18,252 nucleotides of DNA from contig CAIVXR010000121.1 of the NCBI GenBank assembly GCA_903909925.1, forward strand, positions 1 to 18,252, in the 5' to 3' direction. Both the position numbers and the translations under genes were made by a program. The notes beneath the pieces were generated by a model. That model worked only from the letters and a program-made list of their open reading frames with translations, did not search any database and was not told where the DNA came from. This document shows, one piece after another, positions 1 through 7,426 of the stretch. The stretch comes from an uncultured beta proteobacterium (GTDB lineage: Bacteria; Pseudomonadota; Gammaproteobacteria; Burkholderiales; Burkholderiaceae). Each line of letters starts with the position of its first letter. Positions within the stretch are counted from its first letter, which is position 1.

Positions 1-858
1 AACTAGTACCGCTAAGTTACGACCTGCAGCAACCTGAATTTTTACTGTACGAATAGGGACGCCCAAGACATCGATATGCTGAGCTTCAAGGGGTAATCTT
101 TCAAATTCCCCATCCGTTCTCCGAACGAGTTGAACAATCAGTCGTAGCTTAAGTTTGCGACGTACTGCAGTTTCACCAAAGATAGTGCGGATATCGAGTA
201 AGCCTAAGCCGCGAACCTCAAGTAAGTTGCGCAAGATAATCGGGCAACGTCCTTCGATATAGTCTGAACCAAGGCGAGCAAAATCAACGGCATCATCTGC
301 TACCAAGCCATGGCCGCGAGAAATCAGTTCTAGGCCTAACTCACTTTTACCTAAACCTGATTCACCCGTGATTAATACGCCTAAGCCCAAGATATCCATA
401 AATACACCGTGCATTGTGATTTGAGGTGCACCAATTTTGGTGAGATAGATGCGTAAATGATCAATTACTTCTGCTGCAGAGATGGCTGTGGTAAATAAAG
501 GAGTAGAGGTGCGCTGACAATAGAGCTGCAAATCTGCATCAGCTGCTTTGCCATCCGCCACGATGACACAAGGAGGCGTTTTAGAAATGAGGTTGGCAAT
601 CTGCTCTTGCTTTTGTTCGGGCTCAAGTGCTGCATGATAGTCAACTTCTTGTTCGCCAAAGATTTGAATACGACTAGGGTGAATGAGATTTAAGTGCCCC
701 ACTAAGTCAGAGCTGGCTGCAGCTGCTTTGACTGCCTCGGCCGGGAAGGTCCGATCTGCACCTTCTAGTCCGCCAATCCAGGAAAGCTTTAGATCTGCAA
801 CATTGTCATCAAAAATCTGCTGTGCAGTTACTCCCTCAAGGAGCAAGGGCTGTGTCAT
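1..858 (-). CDS. hprK: HPr kinase/phosphorylase, C-terminus cut by window edge
   Basis: This bifunctional cytoplasmic enzyme phosphorylates HPr on a serine using ATP and removes the phosphate again. In proteobacteria it belongs to the regulatory, incomplete PTS together with EIIA-Ntr. Reading back from the ATG at 858, 286 codons stay open to base 1. Family members are about 310-320 residues, so roughly 30 C-terminal residues lie outside the window. Residues 1-130 form the N-terminal HprK domain. The kinase domain follows, with the conserved MHG at 149-151 (His150), a Walker A motif GESGLGKS at 165-172 and an ADDAVD stretch at 187-192. The last visible residues (VAAGRNLAVLV) match the usual end of the catalytic core. 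The start codon overlaps the ptsN stop as ATGA, which fixes the start and suggests coupled translation. HPr itself is not in the window. Confidence 0.95.
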   Translation of the reverse strand, partial: MTQPLLLEGVTAQQIFDDNVADLKLSWIGGLEGADRTFPAEAVKAAAASSDLVGHLNLIHPSRIQIFGEQEVDYHAALEPEQKQEQIANLISKTPPCVIVADGKAADADLQLYCQRTSTPLFTTAISAAEVIDHLRIYLTKIGAPQITMHGVFMDILGLGVLITGESGLGKSELGLELISRGHGLVADDAVDFARLGSDYIEGRCPIILRNLLEVRGLGLLDIRTIFGETAVRRKLKLRLIVQLVRRTDGEFERLPLEAQHIDVLGVPIRTVKIQVAAGRNLAVLV

Positions 859-1316
859 TTTGTTGCATCCCAATGTTGTAATAGTTCGCATACCTTCACT
901 GGATCGCTAGCAGTCAATAAGAATTGACGGGTGTCTGCATTGGATAGCAGTTGTGCAATTGAAGACAGAATTTCTAAATGTTGCTGAGTTGCTTTTTCAG
1001 GAACTAATAAAAAAATGAGGATTGATACTGGCTCGCCATCAGGGGCAGCAAACTCAATCGGACTTGTGAGCTTAATGAAAGCAGCGCTTGGCTGTTTAAG
1101 GCCTTTAACACGTCCATGAGGAATTGCAACACCAGCACCCAGAGCGGTAGATCCTAAATCTTCACGCGCGTTCAGAAACTCGACTACAGAAGCTGCGTTA
1201 ATACCTATTTTTTTGAAAAAGAGGTCACCAGCTGCGCTAAATGCTTCGGCTCTGCTGGTGGCAGGATTGTCTAATGCAATGCAGTCAGGGGTAAAAAGAT
1301 TGGTCAGGGCATTCAT
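855..1316 (-). CDS. ptsN: PTS IIA-like nitrogen regulatory protein (EIIA-Ntr)
   Basis: PtsN is the phosphate-accepting end of the nitrogen PTS (EI-Ntr, NPr/HPr, EIIA-Ntr). It acts as a cytoplasmic regulator rather than a sugar transporter; in other proteobacteria its targets include potassium uptake and cell-envelope stress responses. The 153-residue product is a single PTS_EIIA type-2 domain of normal length. The phosphorylated histidine is His67 in GVAIPHGRVKGL, and the second conserved histidine is His113 in QQHLEIL. The gene lies 33 bp after hpf and its TGA overlaps the hprK ATG by 4 bp. No clear Shine-Dalgarno sequence precedes the ATG. A TATAAT hexamer sits just upstream and is listed separately. 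Confidence 0.95.
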   Translation of the reverse strand: MNALTNLFTPDCIALDNPATSRAEAFSAAGDLFFKKIGINAASVVEFLNAREDLGSTALGAGVAIPHGRVKGLKQPSAAFIKLTSPIEFAAPDGEPVSILIFLLVPEKATQQHLEILSSIAQLLSNADTRQFLLTASDPVKVCELLQHWDATK

Positions 1317-1324
1317 TGGGGTTA

Positions 1325-1330
1325 ATTATA
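1325..1330 (-). promoter_or_regulatory. Candidate -10 hexamer just upstream of ptsN
   Basis: On the minus strand a perfect TATAAT lies 8 nt before the ptsN ATG. A TTGACT at 1344-1349 is a fair -35 match, but the spacer is only 13 nt instead of about 17, so the pair is not canonical. If used, transcription would start almost at the ATG and give a leaderless message. A chance AT-rich match is possible. Confidence 0.25.
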
Positions 1331-1349
1331 GGTGTCCCGACTTAGTCAA

Positions 1350-1673
1350 TCACTCAAAGCGCTTATCGTGGTGGTGATCTTGGATCTTTTCTTTGTGTTT
1401 GATAACTTGGCGTTCTAGCTTATCAACTACCGCATCCATTGCATGGTAGAGGTCGGCATTGTGAGCTTCAGCAAATAATTCCTTACCCTTAAGATGAATA
1501 GTAATCTCGGCACTCTGACGAAGCTCCTTTTCCTTGGCGTTGTCTACTACAAGAAAGGCAGAGGCATCAATAACGTGGTCAAAGTGCTTACGAATTTTGG
1601 CCATTCCAGCTTCAAGGTGCATGCGCATGGCTGGGGTCACTTCCAGATGGCGGCTATTAATTTTCAAATTCAT
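1350..1673 (-). CDS. hpf: Short-form ribosome hibernation promoting factor
   Basis: HPF binds the 30S decoding region when growth slows and promotes inactive 100S ribosome dimers. The product is an S30AE/sigma-54-modulation domain of 107 residues with the typical NLKINSRHLEVTPAMR start, and it ends in a His/Lys-rich tail (HHHDKRFE). It lacks the C-terminal dimerisation domain of long HPF. Two in-frame ATGs are possible, at 1679 and 1673. The AGGAG Shine-Dalgarno directly abuts the ATG at 1679, too close to serve it, but is 6 nt from the ATG at 1673, so the shorter start is chosen. The gene is followed by ptsN and hprK, as in many proteobacteria, where rpoN usually precedes it; here the upstream neighbour is lptB. 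Confidence 0.93.
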   Translation of the reverse strand: MNLKINSRHLEVTPAMRMHLEAGMAKIRKHFDHVIDASAFLVVDNAKEKELRQSAEITIHLKGKELFAEAHNADLYHAMDAVVDKLERQVIKHKEKIQDHHHDKRFE

Positions 1674-1858
1674 CAGCATCTCCTCTTATATAAGCGTGCG
1701 CATGCTCATGCCTAGGGGGTGCGCAGCAAGCCCCTGAAATCATTTGAGTAGTATTTTGGGAAAGGAACTCCATGAACCTCCAGCGTATCAGCGAATTTGC
1801 TGAAAACCAAGAGGGGAAAGCATTTTTATTAGTTAAACAGCCCAGAAGGGCCTCCAGA
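1674..1858 (-). promoter_or_regulatory. Gap between lptB and hpf, probable hpf leader
   Basis: No recognisable gene lies here. Small inverted repeats are visible. CTTATATAAG at 1685-1694 is a perfect 10-bp palindrome directly before the hpf Shine-Dalgarno. AGGGG/CCCCT arms lie at 1714-1735, and TCAGC/GCTGA arms at 1788-1803. A GCCC-AGAA-GGGC hairpin at 1840-1851 falls 7 nt after the lptB stop and could be a weak terminator, though its minus-strand tail is only TGTTTAAC. The AGGAG at 1680-1684 is the hpf ribosome binding site. No good -35/-10 pair was found. On the plus strand an ATG at 1772 with AAGGA 5 nt upstream opens 36 codons, ending at 1882 inside lptB; it resembles no family I know. 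Confidence 0.35.
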
Positions 1859-2626
1859 TTACATTCTGAAGTTTTCGCCTAAGTAGACTCTGCGGACTGC
1901 ATCATTTTGGATAATTTGGTCGGGTTCACCTTCAGCTAAGACGCTGCCTTCGCTAATGATGTAGGCGTGGTCGCAAATACCTAGGGTTTCCCGCACATTG
2001 TGGTCGGTGATCAGAACCCCAATCTGGCGATCTCGCAAGAATCGCACGATCCGCTGAATTTCCCCAACAGCAATAGGGTCAACACCTGCAAATGGCTCAT
2101 CAAGCAAGATAAATTTGGGTTGGGAGGCTAAAGCCCTAGCAATCTCGACTCGACGACGTTCGCCACCAGACAGAGATAGCGCCGGGTTATTACGGAGATG
2201 GCTAATTTGTAGTTCTCCTAGGAGTTCATCTAGCCTATTTGCGATTTCAGCCTTACTTAGAGGCTTCCCACCTTGCACTTGTAGCTCAAGAACAGCTTGG
2301 ATATTCTCAGCAACATTGAGTTTTCTGAAAACAGAAGCTTCTTGCGGTAGATAAGACAAACCCATGCGAGCGCGTTCATGGATGGGTAGATGAGTAATGT
2401 CAGAACCATCTAAAACAATATTTCCACCATCAAGTGGAACTAAGCCAACAATCATGTAAAACGAGGTTGTTTTACCTGCACCGTTAGGCCCAAGTAAACC
2501 CACTACTTCGCCGCACTTGACTTCTATAGAGACATCTCGAACTACTGTTCTAGAGCCATAACGTTTTTGTAAGTGGTGCGCACTTAGAGTTGCTGGGCTA
2601 TTGGTTTGAGCTAAATCCGTTGTCAT
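1859..2626 (-). CDS. lptB: LPS export ABC transporter ATPase LptB
   Basis: LptB is the cytoplasmic ATPase that drives LPS extraction from the inner membrane by the LptB2FG complex and its transfer along LptC-LptA to LptDE. The 255-residue protein is one complete ABC domain: Walker A GPNGAGKTT at 46-54, the signature LSGGERRR at 152-159, Walker B ILLDEP at 173-178 and the switch histidine His209 in ITDHNVRET. The Q-loop LPQE is near 93-96. Its ATG overlaps the lptA stop (ATGA), and only a weak GAGAA precedes it, so translation probably depends on lptA. The permease genes lptF and lptG are not in this window. Confidence 0.97.
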   Translation of the reverse strand: MTTDLAQTNSPATLSAHHLQKRYGSRTVVRDVSIEVKCGEVVGLLGPNGAGKTTSFYMIVGLVPLDGGNIVLDGSDITHLPIHERARMGLSYLPQEASVFRKLNVAENIQAVLELQVQGGKPLSKAEIANRLDELLGELQISHLRNNPALSLSGGERRRVEIARALASQPKFILLDEPFAGVDPIAVGEIQRIVRFLRDRQIGVLITDHNVRETLGICDHAYIISEGSVLAEGEPDQIIQNDAVRRVYLGENFRM

Positions 2627-3186
2627 TTCTCTAATGTGGCTTTTCTTCTTGGTGAAAGGATTGCTCTAGCCAAGGGCAGATCATCCGGCTTTGCATCCTT
2701 AGGAGGCGTAACTCGATAGTACTGCTTTACATCATCGTATTCAATTTTCCAACCACGTAGTTGGTCTAGCATTTGCATATTCAGGAGGCGCTTGAGCTTA
2801 GCGTCACCAGTTAGTGAGAGTACTTCAGTTTTAGCGTTGTAGACCACTTGGGCTCCAAAGCCTTGCATGAATTCGTCAGCAGGTCCTTCGCGACGCTGCC
2901 TAAAGCTGGCAGTCTTATCGGGTGTCCCATTGACATTTACGAATTCATAGCCTTCAGGGTCTACTTCAATATGCCCGTCTTCACCAGTAACGATGATGCT
3001 TCCTTTGATCAGCAAAACCTGGCCCTTCAGATCATAGGCTTGCTTGACATCATTTACAGAAACCTTTTCGGCCTCAAGTATGACAGGCTTATCTTGATCA
3101 GCCTTCTCAGCATAAGCAAGACCTACTAGGCTTAGCTCTAGCAAAAGCAATGAAATAAGAATACGAAAAGCGAAACGAGCGTTCAT
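2623..3186 (-). CDS. lptA: Periplasmic LPS transport protein LptA
   Basis: LptA forms the periplasmic bridge that carries LPS between LptC at the inner membrane and LptD at the outer membrane. The 187-residue precursor starts with a clear signal peptide: basic residues, a Leu-rich core at about 8-22 and an AYA cleavage site after residue 26. An OstA/LptA beta-jellyroll domain follows at about 33-150, with repeated short strands and the VILEAEKVSVND opening. A basic tail (SPRRKATLEK) ends the protein. It begins 5 nt after lptC stops and overlaps lptB by 4 bp, so lptC-lptA-lptB are co-transcribed. Confidence 0.93.
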   Translation of the reverse strand: MNARFAFRILISLLLLELSLVGLAYAEKADQDKPVILEAEKVSVNDVKQAYDLKGQVLLIKGSIIVTGEDGHIEVDPEGYEFVNVNGTPDKTASFRQRREGPADEFMQGFGAQVVYNAKTEVLSLTGDAKLKRLLNMQMLDQLRGWKIEYDDVKQYYRVTPPKDAKPDDLPLARAILSPRRKATLEK

Positions 3187-3191
3187 AATCT

Positions 3192-3833
3192 TTATTGAGT
3201 TCTCCGCGGAGCTCGTTCAATGCGTCCTTTGACTTGGCCTAAAAGTGTCATACTTTGCTCAACGTTATTAAACCTTCCACCTTCGGTAGATTGCATGATT
3301 GACATGCCCTGCTCGAGCGTTACAGGCCTATTTGTTTCAATAATGTCGTCATTGATCAGCACTTTAAAATAGGCAGAAGATGCAAGCATTCTGAGTGTTG
3401 CAGCTTGTGAGGCTGTCGCTGCTTGGGCTGGTCGAAAGATGGATGCATTATCAATGAGATCCAAAATCGTCAAATCACCATCAAGGTGTCCCGTGTCAGA
3501 TTTGACGGTTACTGGAGCCTTATCTAGTTGGAAGAGACGCATGCGAGGAGTCAAAATATCAATCGAGGCATCATCATCATAGTGAATTACCTTGTTACCC
3601 AAAATTCGATATTTAGTATTGCCAACTTCATTGAGCGCTGAGAGTGCTCCATTAGTAATTGTGTAATCTGGCTCATGAAGTCTGACGCGCTCTAGGGTAG
3701 ATTTTTCAGGAGGCGTCACTTTTTGTACTAGCCAAAAAGTGGCTAGCGTTAAAGTGCCCATCAAAAGTAATGGCGTCAGACGTAATAGCGTTCGCCCGAT
3801 ACTCAGTTTGATGTTTTGCGGTTTAAATTGCAT
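3192..3833 (-). CDS. lptC: LPS export inner-membrane-anchored protein LptC
   Basis: LptC is a bitopic protein that takes LPS from LptB2FG and passes it to LptA. The 213-residue product has a short basic cytoplasmic segment, one membrane helix at about 17-36 (LRLTPLLLMGTLTLATFWLV) and a periplasmic LptC beta-jellyroll domain over the rest. This layout and length fit the family, although sequence identity within LptC families is generally low. Position supports the call: it lies 3 nt after kdsC and 5 nt before lptA, the standard kdsD-kdsC-lptC-lptA-lptB order. The start has no strong Shine-Dalgarno sequence, consistent with reading through from kdsC. Confidence 0.9.
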   Translation of the reverse strand: MQFKPQNIKLSIGRTLLRLTPLLLMGTLTLATFWLVQKVTPPEKSTLERVRLHEPDYTITNGALSALNEVGNTKYRILGNKVIHYDDDASIDILTPRMRLFQLDKAPVTVKSDTGHLDGDLTILDLIDNASIFRPAQAATASQAATLRMLASSAYFKVLINDDIIETNRPVTLEQGMSIMQSTEGGRFNNVEQSMTLLGQVKGRIERAPRRTQ

Positions 3834-3836
3834 TTC

Positions 3837-4409
3837 TTAGTTACGCGCTTTATTGAGTAATTCTTCGTAACGGTTTTGCGCTTTTAGAATTAGATCGCAT
3901 GCTTCTCGTACTGCACTATTTCCGCCGCTATGATGAGTTACAAAATGGGCAGACTCTTTGACTGCCTCATGAGCTTGTGCAGGACAAATCCTGAAGCCAG
4001 CATTTTTCATCATTTGTAAATCTGGCCAGTCGTCGCCCATGACGGCGCAGTCGGATGGAGAAAGACCTAAGGATTTGATGACTTGGGCTAAGACGATAGC
4101 TTTATTTTCAACACCCATGTGCACATGCTTAATGCCCAGTTCTTCGCAACGGGCTAGAACCATCTTTGAATTTCTGCCGGTGATAATAGCGGTCGGTATT
4201 CCGCACTGCTCTAACAATTTAATGCCTAAACCATCCTGAATATCAAAGGCCTTCAGTGACTCCTTGCCATCGGCACCAATCCATACTTGCCCATTCGTTA
4301 AAACACCATCGACATCTAGGACTAAGAGTTTTACTTTGCTTGCGCGCTCCCATGCTTGTGGATAGCTGGCAAGAGGATTGGTATTGTGGGTATTAAAAGC
4401 ACTTGGCAT
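3837..4409 (-). CDS. kdsC: 3-deoxy-D-manno-octulosonate 8-phosphate phosphatase
   Basis: KdsC hydrolyses Kdo-8-phosphate to Kdo and phosphate, the step before CMP-Kdo formation in LPS inner-core synthesis. The 190-residue protein is a capless C0-type HAD phosphatase. Motif I is LDVDGVLT with the nucleophile Asp32 and the general acid Asp34; motif II is ITGRNS with Thr77; motif III Lys103 is in ENKAIVL; motif IV is GDDWPD with Asp126/Asp127. About 20 residues precede the core, a slightly extended N-terminus. It lies 22 nt after kdsD and 3 nt before lptC, so Kdo synthesis and LPS export genes share a cluster. Confidence 0.96.
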   Translation of the reverse strand: MPSAFNTHNTNPLASYPQAWERASKVKLLVLDVDGVLTNGQVWIGADGKESLKAFDIQDGLGIKLLEQCGIPTAIITGRNSKMVLARCEELGIKHVHMGVENKAIVLAQVIKSLGLSPSDCAVMGDDWPDLQMMKNAGFRICPAQAHEAVKESAHFVTHHSGGNSAVREACDLILKAQNRYEELLNKARN

Positions 4410-4431
4410 TGAAATTAAGCTAGATAAAAGA

Positions 4432-5424
4432 TTAAATTACTTTTGCTGCAAATAAATCGTGTAGATTGAGCGCTCCCAATAGCTGTCCATTGCTATCAGT
4501 AACAACCAAATGATTGATGCGATGTTTTTCCATCATCTCAATGGCTTCTTCTGCAAGCAGCTCCGGCGGAATGGTGCGTGGGCCTGGTGTAGTGGCATTT
4601 TTCAGAGTGACACCATCAAGATTTGTTTTCTTTTCCAACAAGCGGCGCAGGTCACCATCGGTCAAAATACCAAATACTTTTTTATCCTTATCTAAGGTAA
4701 CTACCATTCCCATACGCTTGGAAGTCATCTCCAGCAAAGCGTCTTGTAATGATGCTTCAACGGAAATTTTGGGAGTGTCATCAAAGCCGCGCATGACTTC
4801 ACTAACATGTACCAGTTGTTTGCGGCCAAGTCTGCCACCAGGATGTGAGCGAATGAAATCCTCAGCTTCAAATCCTCTTGCATCTAGCAAAGCAACTGCT
4901 AATGCATCACCCATTGCTAATGCAGCCGTGGTGCTCGTAGTTGGGGCTAGATTCAGAGGACAAGCTTCTTTTTCAACGCTAGTGTCAAGATGTGCATCTG
5001 CTAATTTTGCAAGAGATGAATTCGGAGCGCCAGTCAGTGCAATCAGTTTTGCCCCAGTACGTTTGATGATGGGCACAATAGTTAACAATTCATCAGTCTC
5101 GCCGGAATTGGAGAGAGCTACAAATACATCCTCTCTTGTTACCATTCCCAAATCACCATGACTGGCTTCAGCAGGGTGAACAAAAAAAGCAGGTGAGCCA
5201 GTAGAGGCAAAAGTGGCAGCAATTTTGCGTGCAATATGACCAGATTTACCGATACCGGAGACCACAATTCTGCCTTTGCAGCCATGGAGTAGTTCAACCG
5301 CAAGTACTAGGGCATCAGCATTGGCCCCTTCAAGGCGATCGCGCATCGTTTGCAGTGCAGCAGCCTCAATAGTGAGGGTGTCACGCGCAAGCTTTAGGGT
5401 TCGTTCACGAGTCTTAGCTATCAT
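4432..5424 (-). CDS. kdsD: Arabinose-5-phosphate isomerase (KpsF/GutQ family)
   Basis: KdsD converts ribulose-5-phosphate to arabinose-5-phosphate, the first committed step towards Kdo. The 330-residue protein has the usual two parts: a SIS sugar-isomerase domain at about 45-180 and two CBS domains at about 206-262 and 274-328. Expected active-site residues are visible: Lys60 in SGIGKSGH, Glu109 in SNSGETDE, the acidic pair at 151-153 in EKEACP and His194 in IRSHPGG. The start at 5424 gives the normal N-terminal length; the next Met is residue 27. The start codon is only 11 nt from that of the divergent antiporter and has no Shine-Dalgarno sequence. Confidence 0.95.
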   Translation of the reverse strand: MIAKTRERTLKLARDTLTIEAAALQTMRDRLEGANADALVLAVELLHGCKGRIVVSGIGKSGHIARKIAATFASTGSPAFFVHPAEASHGDLGMVTREDVFVALSNSGETDELLTIVPIIKRTGAKLIALTGAPNSSLAKLADAHLDTSVEKEACPLNLAPTTSTTAALAMGDALAVALLDARGFEAEDFIRSHPGGRLGRKQLVHVSEVMRGFDDTPKISVEASLQDALLEMTSKRMGMVVTLDKDKKVFGILTDGDLRRLLEKKTNLDGVTLKNATTPGPRTIPPELLAEEAIEMMEKHRINHLVVTDSNGQLLGALNLHDLFAAKVI

Positions 5425-5436
5425 CGAGTAAGTATA
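5419..5436. promoter_or_regulatory. Tight divergent start region, kdsD and CPA2 antiporter
   Basis: The two start codons face away from each other across only 11 nt (5425-5435). On the plus strand TATCAT (5419-5424, 5 of 6 to TATAAT) overlaps the kdsD start codon and lies 11 nt before the antiporter ATG. On the minus strand TATACT (5436-5431, 5 of 6) overlaps the A of the antiporter ATG and lies 6 nt before the kdsD ATG. -35 matches are weak; the best for kdsD is TTAACT at 5457-5452 with a 15-nt spacer. Any promoter here must lie inside the opposing coding sequence. These hexamers are candidates only. Confidence 0.3.
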
Positions 5437-7418
5437 TGCCGTCAGTCCTACAGTTAACCCTCATTCTCTTGGCCTCTGGTGTGGCCGGAGTTCTTATTTT
5501 CCGCTATTTTGGCCTACCCCCTATTTTGGGCTATTTGGCTATTGGCGTGTTGATTGGCCCCAATGCCTTAAGCCTAGCAAGTGACTCAGCCATAGTCCAG
5601 TATTTGGCTGAATTGGGGGTAGTTTTTTTAATGTTCTCGATTGGCCTGGAATTTAACCTCCATAAGCTGCGAGCGATGCGCAAAATCGTATTTGGTCTGG
5701 GTGCTAGTCAGGTAATTTTGACCATGCTCTTAGCAGTGCCAGCTAGTTTACTCATGAACTGGGTTTACCCGATTTCTTGGCGTGCGGCAATTGCCCTAGG
5801 TGGAGCCCTAGCAATGTCTTCTACTGCCATCGTGACTAAGCTTATTTCTGATCGTGCTGAATTAGAAACAGAGCATGGTCGGAATGTTGTTGGTATTTTG
5901 CTGTTTCAAGATTTAGCCGTAGTTTTCCTGCTGATCTTATTACCATCGCTTGGTAAAAATTCTACAGACTTATTTGTTGCTCTAACAGCTGCATCAATCA
6001 AAATCACTGCTGCATTAGTACTCATTTTCTTTATTGGCCAATCACTCATGAGTCATTGGTTCAAATTAGTAGCAAAGTTCCGCTCACAAGAATTATTCAT
6101 GCTCAATCTTTTATTGATTGTCCTGGGCATGGCGGGATTGACTGAGTACTTCGGATTATCTTTAGCGCTTGGCGCATTCCTAGCAGGTATGTTGATCTCT
6201 GAAACACCATACCGCCATCAGGTAGAAGAGGACATTAAACCTTTCCGCGATGTCTTGCTTGGACTTTTCTTCATTACGATTGGAATGTTATTAGATTTCA
6301 ACGTCATTCGAGAGCAATGGATCTTAGTTTTAGTTTTGCTAATCGGCCCACTGGTATTTAAGTTTGGTCTGATTGCTTTGCTCTCTAAAGCATTTGGCTC
6401 TAGCACCGGCATCTCTATTAGAACTGGTCTATGTTTGGCTCAAGCAGGTGAATTCGGCTTTGTTTTGTTAACCCAAATTGATGGCTTAGATTTAATTGAT
6501 CCAACCTTAAGTCAGGCAGTATTAGCAGCAATGCTGCTATCGATGTTCTGCGCACCTTTCTTAATTGAATATAGCGATCGTATTGCAATGCGCTTTTCTA
6601 GTAATGAATGGCTATTGCAGTCACTTGCTTTGACACGGGTAGCAGCAAAGAGTGTGCGTAATGAAAACCATGTCGTGATTTGCGGATTTGGCCGATCAGG
6701 CCAAAGCTTGGCGCGTATGTTAGATCAAGAAAAAATTCCTTACATTGCTTTGGATTTAGATCCTGATCGGGTTAAAGAAGCGGCTGCTGCAGGAGACAAC
6801 GTTGTCTATGGTGATGCTAGCCGTGAAAACTATTTGATTGCTGCTGGCCTCTCACGAGCAAAAGCAGTAGTCATCACGTACGCGGATACTGCGGGGAGTT
6901 TGCGAGTATTGCGTCAGGTTGAGCATTTGCGTCCAGGTATGACCGTATTAGTACGCACGAGAGATGATGCTGATATTGCGAAACTGCAAGCTGCTGGGGC
7001 TACTGAAGTGATTCCTGAGCTCATCGAGGGTAGCCTCATGATTGCCTCACACGTCTTATTAATCATGGGTGTGCCAATGCGTAAGGTAGTAAGAAGAATT
7101 ACTACTGCTCGTGAGGAGCGCTATAGCTTATTGAGGGGTTATTTCCGTGGCTCAGCAGATGATGATTTTGGGTCCAACGAGTCTTGGCGTCTACATGCGA
7201 TTACGCTGTTACCGAATTCCCAAGCAGTTGGCAAAACCTTGAGTGAGCTTAATCTCGAGAATGAGGGGGTCAGTGTTCAAGCTGTCCGCCGGAAAACAGC
7301 AAGTGCTGATTATGTGCAGCTAGCGCTGACTCCGGAGCTAAAGCTCGAGGCAAATGATATTTTAGTAATCTCAGGCAATTCAGAGGCGACTGATTTGGCT
7401 GAAGCTAAATTACTCTAA
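5436..7418 (+). CDS. CPA2-family monovalent cation:proton antiporter, KefB/YbaL type
   Basis: This inner-membrane protein probably exchanges potassium or sodium for protons and is gated by a cytoplasmic nucleotide-binding domain. Of 660 residues, about 1-385 form a Na_H_Exchanger domain of roughly 12 membrane helices, with the Kef-type QD pair in LLFQDLAVV (Gln158-Asp159) and the GxFLAGMLIS segment at about 246-255. A RCK/TrkA_N domain follows at about 411-527 with a Rossmann loop CGFGRSGQ (416-423), then a TrkA_C domain at about 583-655. The C-terminal TrkA_C makes it longer than YbaL. The substrate cannot be read from sequence. It is single-gene in this orientation, divergent from kdsD and convergent with uvrA (8 nt between stops, no visible terminator). 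Confidence 0.9.
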   Translation: MPSVLQLTLILLASGVAGVLIFRYFGLPPILGYLAIGVLIGPNALSLASDSAIVQYLAELGVVFLMFSIGLEFNLHKLRAMRKIVFGLGASQVILTMLLAVPASLLMNWVYPISWRAAIALGGALAMSSTAIVTKLISDRAELETEHGRNVVGILLFQDLAVVFLLILLPSLGKNSTDLFVALTAASIKITAALVLIFFIGQSLMSHWFKLVAKFRSQELFMLNLLLIVLGMAGLTEYFGLSLALGAFLAGMLISETPYRHQVEEDIKPFRDVLLGLFFITIGMLLDFNVIREQWILVLVLLIGPLVFKFGLIALLSKAFGSSTGISIRTGLCLAQAGEFGFVLLTQIDGLDLIDPTLSQAVLAAMLLSMFCAPFLIEYSDRIAMRFSSNEWLLQSLALTRVAAKSVRNENHVVICGFGRSGQSLARMLDQEKIPYIALDLDPDRVKEAAAAGDNVVYGDASRENYLIAAGLSRAKAVVITYADTAGSLRVLRQVEHLRPGMTVLVRTRDDADIAKLQAAGATEVIPELIEGSLMIASHVLLIMGVPMRKVVRRITTAREERYSLLRGYFRGSADDDFGSNESWRLHAITLLPNSQAVGKTLSELNLENEGVSVQAVRRKTASADYVQLALTPELKLEANDILVISGNSEATDLAEAKLL

Positions 7419-7426
7419 TTCTGGAT

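Noticed and set aside
1494..1737. Plus-strand open frames across hpf and its leader
   Set aside because: Both overlap hpf antisense; hpf has clear family identity and a good Shine-Dalgarno, while these have neither.
1680..1858. Relic of rpoN
   Set aside because: The minus-strand frames carry several stops and nothing resembling RpoN N- or C-terminal sequences such as the RpoN box.
4514..5161. 215-codon plus-strand open frame inside kdsD
   Set aside because: It lies wholly antisense to a well-conserved kdsD, has low-complexity Ser/Ala-rich content and shows no family motif; it is a shadow of the coding frame.
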